Source: Legionellales bacterium UBA4722
GTDB taxonomy: Bacteria; Pseudomonadota; Gammaproteobacteria; DSM-16500
Direction of reading: 5' to 3'
Assembly: GCA_002404295.1 (NCBI GenBank)
Contig: DHJK01000137.1
Span: 5,486 to 21,614 of the forward strand
Length of the DNA: 16,129 bases
The translations under genes and the position numbers were made by a program. Below are positions 13,984-16,129 of this stretch, piece after piece. Every line of letters begins with the position of its first letter. Position 1 is the stretch's first letter. The notes beneath the pieces were generated by a model. That model saw only the letters and a program-made list of their open reading frames with translations. It was not told the DNA's origin and made no database searches.

Positions 13984-14030
13984 ATTCCCCCTTCCTTTCC
14001 TTCCCCCGGTGGGGGAAGGGACTCGTAGAA
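13984..14030. repeat. palindrome copy upstream of the DUF559 gene
   Basis: The stretch from CCCCCTTCCTTTCC through TTCCCCCGGTGGGGGAAGGG matches 13547-13580 on the other side of the DUF559 gene in the same orientation, then drifts (ACTCGTAGAAGCAGTC against ATTTACTAAGCAGGTC). On the minus strand its edge provides the purine-rich ribosome binding site of the DUF559 gene. Confidence 0.8.
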
Positions 14031-14087
14031 GCAGTCACTTTAATTACATTAAAGTGCGGTATAACTGTATTTAAAATCAGCGGCCAC

Positions 14088-14771
14088 TTACACGGAAGTT
14101 GGGGTGATCTTCATCATTTTTCCTGCCACAGTTAAGCTGATCTCGTCTTCCTTCACTTCTATCACTTTCCCTCTTTCCACACCCATAACGTCTCCCACCT
14201 CAACCTCAATAGTTTTACCATCCGGCAACATCAACAAACCCCAACTCTTATCCCCATCCTGTAAAAACCCACCCCATTTCATCTTCTCTAATGACACTGC
14301 GTTTTCTAACAAATCCTCTCGATCACTCAACGTAACCGCCTTAACATGCACCCCAAACATCAATAACTGTATCTCAGCCGCCACCACGCCATGACTATCC
14401 CGCTTAAATGAAAAATCATTAATCACCATGGGTCTAGAACCTTCAGCTAGCGCATAAATCAGTTTGAAAAAATCTGAAAATGAGCCTACCGCATTCACTT
14501 TAACTGGAAGCGTACTCACACCGCTTATTGCTCTAACCTTGAGTAGGCGGATGTTGTTAACTGTCAGTTTTTGAGCTTCGAAAACATTCGAAAGATAAGC
14601 AAGAACGCTCGATGTATCAAGCAATGTATTATCTACTTGCAAAACTGATCCCTGTTCTTTCTGCATCGCATTGATAATTGATTTTTTATTCTCCTCCACC
14701 TTGATTAACAAATTTTTCTCTTCAATATTACTTTGAAAAATACGAACAATCTCTCCCTTAACATCCATCAA
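14088..14771 (-). CDS. PilO-PilP fusion protein, main part (anchor in another frame)
   Basis: This 227-residue frame combines two pilus alignment-complex proteins. Residues 1-142 look like PilO without its membrane anchor: a charged helix (EEKNLLIKVEENKK), then SSVLAYLSNVFEAQKL and VNAVGSFSDFFKLIYALAEG, followed by a final strand. Residues 159-216 match the PilP C-terminal domain (LEKMKWGGFLQDGDKSWGLL, LPDGKTIEVEVGDVMG, GKVIEVKEDEISL). PilP's own lipoprotein signal and Pro-rich linker are missing. The nominal start is a TTG at 14771 or ATG at 14768, neither with a ribosome binding site. The missing anchor is encoded just upstream in another frame (14758-14847). Together they would give about 252 residues. 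PilN and PilO normally pair in the inner membrane and PilP links them to PilQ, so a fusion is mechanically plausible. Confidence 0.75.
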   Translation of the reverse strand: MMDVKGEIVRIFQSNIEEKNLLIKVEENKKSIINAMQKEQGSVLQVDNTLLDTSSVLAYLSNVFEAQKLTVNNIRLLKVRAISGVSTLPVKVNAVGSFSDFFKLIYALAEGSRPMVINDFSFKRDSHGVVAAEIQLLMFGVHVKAVTLSDREDLLENAVSLEKMKWGGFLQDGDKSWGLLMLPDGKTIEVEVGDVMGVERGKVIEVKEDEISLTVAGKMMKITPTSV

Positions 14772-14847
14772 TAAAAAATATAATACATACTAATAAAATA
14801 ACCGCATAAATACATAGCCACCGTACTTTATGAAATTGCATCGTCAT
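14758..14847 (-). pseudogene. pilO: PilO membrane anchor, frame-shifted from the PilO-PilP body
   Basis: On the minus strand an ATG at 14847, overlapping the end of pilN by 20 nt, opens 29 codons: a basic start (MTMQFHKVRW), a strong transmembrane segment (CIYAVILLVCIIFFI) and then DGC and TAA. Short cytoplasmic end, one helix and pilN overlap are exactly what PilO's N-terminus should look like. Just before the stop lies a run of six T (minus strand; plus 14778-14773). Removing one T would join this frame to the PilO/PilP frame. It is either a real frameshift, a slippage-expressed gene, or a sequencing error. Confidence 0.65.
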
Positions 14848-15376
14848 TCTTTATCTGGCTTAAAAAAGGTGAAACAGCGCGAGTAAGCTGCAAACGAAAT
14901 GATATCGCAGATGAATCAGCATTATCTTTAACGCTCAAAATAGCCATGGGTAATAATTTATTTGCCTCATTATATATACTCACCAATCGAGCCAGAATCA
15001 AAAATGAATCTATATTTCCCGTAATAGCTATATGGTCTTTTTGACCAGTCACTTCAGACCAAATAACTCGCTCTTGCATAGCCTGAGAAAATAGTTTAAA
15101 AAAATGAATCAACTCTATCTGGCTTGAATGAATTTGTTCTGCTATCAATATCGAAGGATTGAAATGACTTTGCTGCGTTTGGCTTGTTAATTCAGTTAAT
15201 TGATTTTGCAAATCTCCGATACGAGTATCAACAGCTTCCAACATCCAGCTAAGCCCAACATGGACAATGACCCATAACAACATCATTCCTACTAACGTCA
15301 TTAAAAATAATTTTCTTTGTCTCGCATTCTCCTCTCTAACCATTGCACGCCATGGTAATAAATTTATCTCTACCAT
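14828..15376 (-). CDS. pilN: type IV pilus assembly / DNA-uptake protein PilN
   Basis: PilN is an inner-membrane protein whose N-terminus binds cytoplasmic PilM and whose periplasmic part pairs with PilO. The 182 residues match the family (HofN about 179). INLLPWR at 4-10 is the PilM-binding signature. Residues about 23-45 are the transmembrane helix, 46-70 a likely coiled coil (DTRIGDLQNQLTEL), and the rest the ferredoxin-like periplasmic domain (VIWSEVTGQKDHIAITGNI). The ATG overlaps the pilM stop by 7 nt (ATGGTAG), and the end overlaps the PilO anchor frame by 20 nt, so translation is coupled along the operon. Confidence 0.93.
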   Translation of the reverse strand: MVEINLLPWRAMVREENARQRKLFLMTLVGMMLLWVIVHVGLSWMLEAVDTRIGDLQNQLTELTSQTQQSHFNPSILIAEQIHSSQIELIHFFKLFSQAMQERVIWSEVTGQKDHIAITGNIDSFLILARLVSIYNEANKLLPMAILSVKDNADSSAISFRLQLTRAVSPFLSQIKNDDAIS

Positions 15377-15987
15377 TTATAATAACCCCACAAAGCAAGT
15401 CCAAAACTGACTAGCCACTTTTCTTTTATCTCTACTCCATCTTCTTTAATGAACTGATTTGCACGATCCAAGGCATAATGATCCACATCAACGACTTGAA
15501 CTTTTAACCCTGCCTGTTGCACAACAGACAAGGGAATATTTAAGTTTGCATAGGAAGTTGCGACCAAAAGCATCTCATCCTGCATTGCATCAGACGAATT
15601 CACGACGACGTAATCATAACAAAGACCTTCAGCGGCACCCTGTATAGACTGACTTAGATGACTCACCATTTCTGCTTCCAACTCAGATTCACTCAACCCT
15701 TTTGCAACAGAGATACGCAGGCTCACAACACACGGCTCTGGTAACGCAATAGCCACCTTAAACGCTTGCAGCTTGTGTTGTTGCACTAATTCTTGCAGGC
15801 AGTCACCGACTACTTCAGCTTCTTGGATTTTTCCATCAATAACGGCGCCGGGGGGTAAATCGAGGGTAATGGCTTCTTTTATCCTTTTTTTCTTGAGCGT
15901 GCCTTGTAATTGTAATAGCCGTATTTCTTCGGCTTGGATATCGAGGCCGAGTAGGGGTTGTGGCCATAAGCGCATGGGGTTTAGCAA
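15370..15987 (-). CDS. pilM: PilM/HofM/ComA-like protein, lacking the middle of the fold
   Basis: PilM is an actin-like cytoplasmic protein that docks on the PilN N-terminus. Full PilM is about 354 residues and E. coli HofM about 259; this one has 205. Residues 12-27 (LLGLDIQAEEIRLLQL) are the first actin-fold strand, and VAIALPEPCVVSLRI near 79-93 and VQVVDVDHYALDRANQF near 164-180 follow the family. The last 15 residues (WLVSFGLALWGYYKW) match the extreme C-terminus of PilM/HofM, where a GLAL motif is typical. The segment between, which completes the nucleotide-binding fold, is missing. The start is TTG 15987 with GGAGA 7 nt upstream; an in-frame ATG at 15975 is too far from it. It is the first gene of the cluster. 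Confidence 0.85.
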   Translation of the reverse strand: MLNPMRLWPQPLLGLDIQAEEIRLLQLQGTLKKKRIKEAITLDLPPGAVIDGKIQEAEVVGDCLQELVQQHKLQAFKVAIALPEPCVVSLRISVAKGLSESELEAEMVSHLSQSIQGAAEGLCYDYVVVNSSDAMQDEMLLVATSYANLNIPLSVVQQAGLKVQVVDVDHYALDRANQFIKEDGVEIKEKWLVSFGLALWGYYKW

Positions 15988-16109
15988 AGTGTGTTCTCCG
16001 ATTGTGGGATATTAGTAGGGCGATACAAAAGAAATGATCAACTATCAGATTGATAAATTTAGCAAATTGAAGCAAGTGATGGCTCTTGGCTCCACTCCAC
16101 CATCTACCC

Positions 16110-16129
16110 CGTCATTGCGAGCGAAGCGA
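16110..16129 (+). repeat. partial copy of CGTCATTGCGAGCG repeat at right edge
   Basis: The last 20 bases, CGTCATTGCGAGCGAAGCGA, match the arms of the element at 7784-7930. The stretch 15988-16109 between this and pilM shows no gene; it should contain the pilM promoter, but I see no convincing hexamer pair. Confidence 0.8.

Noticed and set aside
13358..14030. CRISPR array near the repeats
   Set aside because: The repeats are palindromes with irregular spacing around a gene; there is no regular repeat-spacer pattern and no cas gene.
14768..14771. TTG/ATG as an independent start for the PilO/PilP body
   Set aside because: There is no ribosome binding site, and PilO would lack its membrane anchor. 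The anchor is encoded directly upstream in another frame, so a frame change explains it better.
1..16129. tRNA or rRNA genes
   Set aside because: I saw no tRNA-like T-arm/acceptor combination and no rRNA sequence. A covariance-model scan was not possible here.

Overview
The window looks like chromosomal DNA of a moderately AT-rich gammaproteobacterium with a Gram-negative envelope: kdsB for LPS Kdo, a type IV pilus assembly/DNA-uptake cluster next to aroK, hemE, and lipoproteins. The gene set and the many palindromic repeats fit a Legionellales/Coxiellaceae-like lineage. That placement is an inference from gene content and style; nothing here fixes the species. Both ends of the window lie in copies of the same repeat motif (CGTCATTGCGAGCG), so this may be a contig broken at repeats.

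Layout, left to right. Positions 1-1035 hold two small unrecognised genes (a Cys-rich secreted protein and a two-helix membrane protein with a Met/His-rich tail) and a perfect inverted repeat with a hexamer expansion. Positions 1128-3534 are a tight plus-strand operon, kdsB-murI-rlmJ. A glycine-zipper lipoprotein follows. bcp and proS overlap by 14 nt; the ProRS is the compact archaeal/eukaryotic-like type. Next come a eukaryote-type class I fructose-bisphosphate aldolase with a terminator, then a Phd/RelE toxin-antitoxin pair whose toxin ends early, 3 nt before a 147-bp palindromic element. On the minus strand are a secreted protein of unknown function with its own promoter and a possible 26-residue leader ORF, then hemE-yheT as a two-gene operon. 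A Thr/Ala/Pro-rich lipoprotein with 36-bp tandem repeats and a strong terminator lies on the plus strand at 11028-11540.

Positions 11553-15987 on the minus strand are the most interesting part: a compact pilM-pilN-pilO/P-pilQ-aroK cluster in the order known from hofMNOPQ/comABCDE-aroK. PilM appears to lack its middle. PilO and PilP appear fused into one reading frame, and the membrane anchor of that fusion is separated from the rest by a one-base frame change at a run of six A/T. PilQ is a short HofQ/ComE-like secretin. Between pilO/P and pilQ sits an insertion of about 700 bp made of pyrimidine/purine-rich palindromic repeats around an intact DUF559 (Vsr-like) endonuclease gene whose ribosome binding site is supplied by the repeat. 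The DUF559-plus-palindrome unit and the fused, frame-split PilO/P are the best candidates for something not well described.
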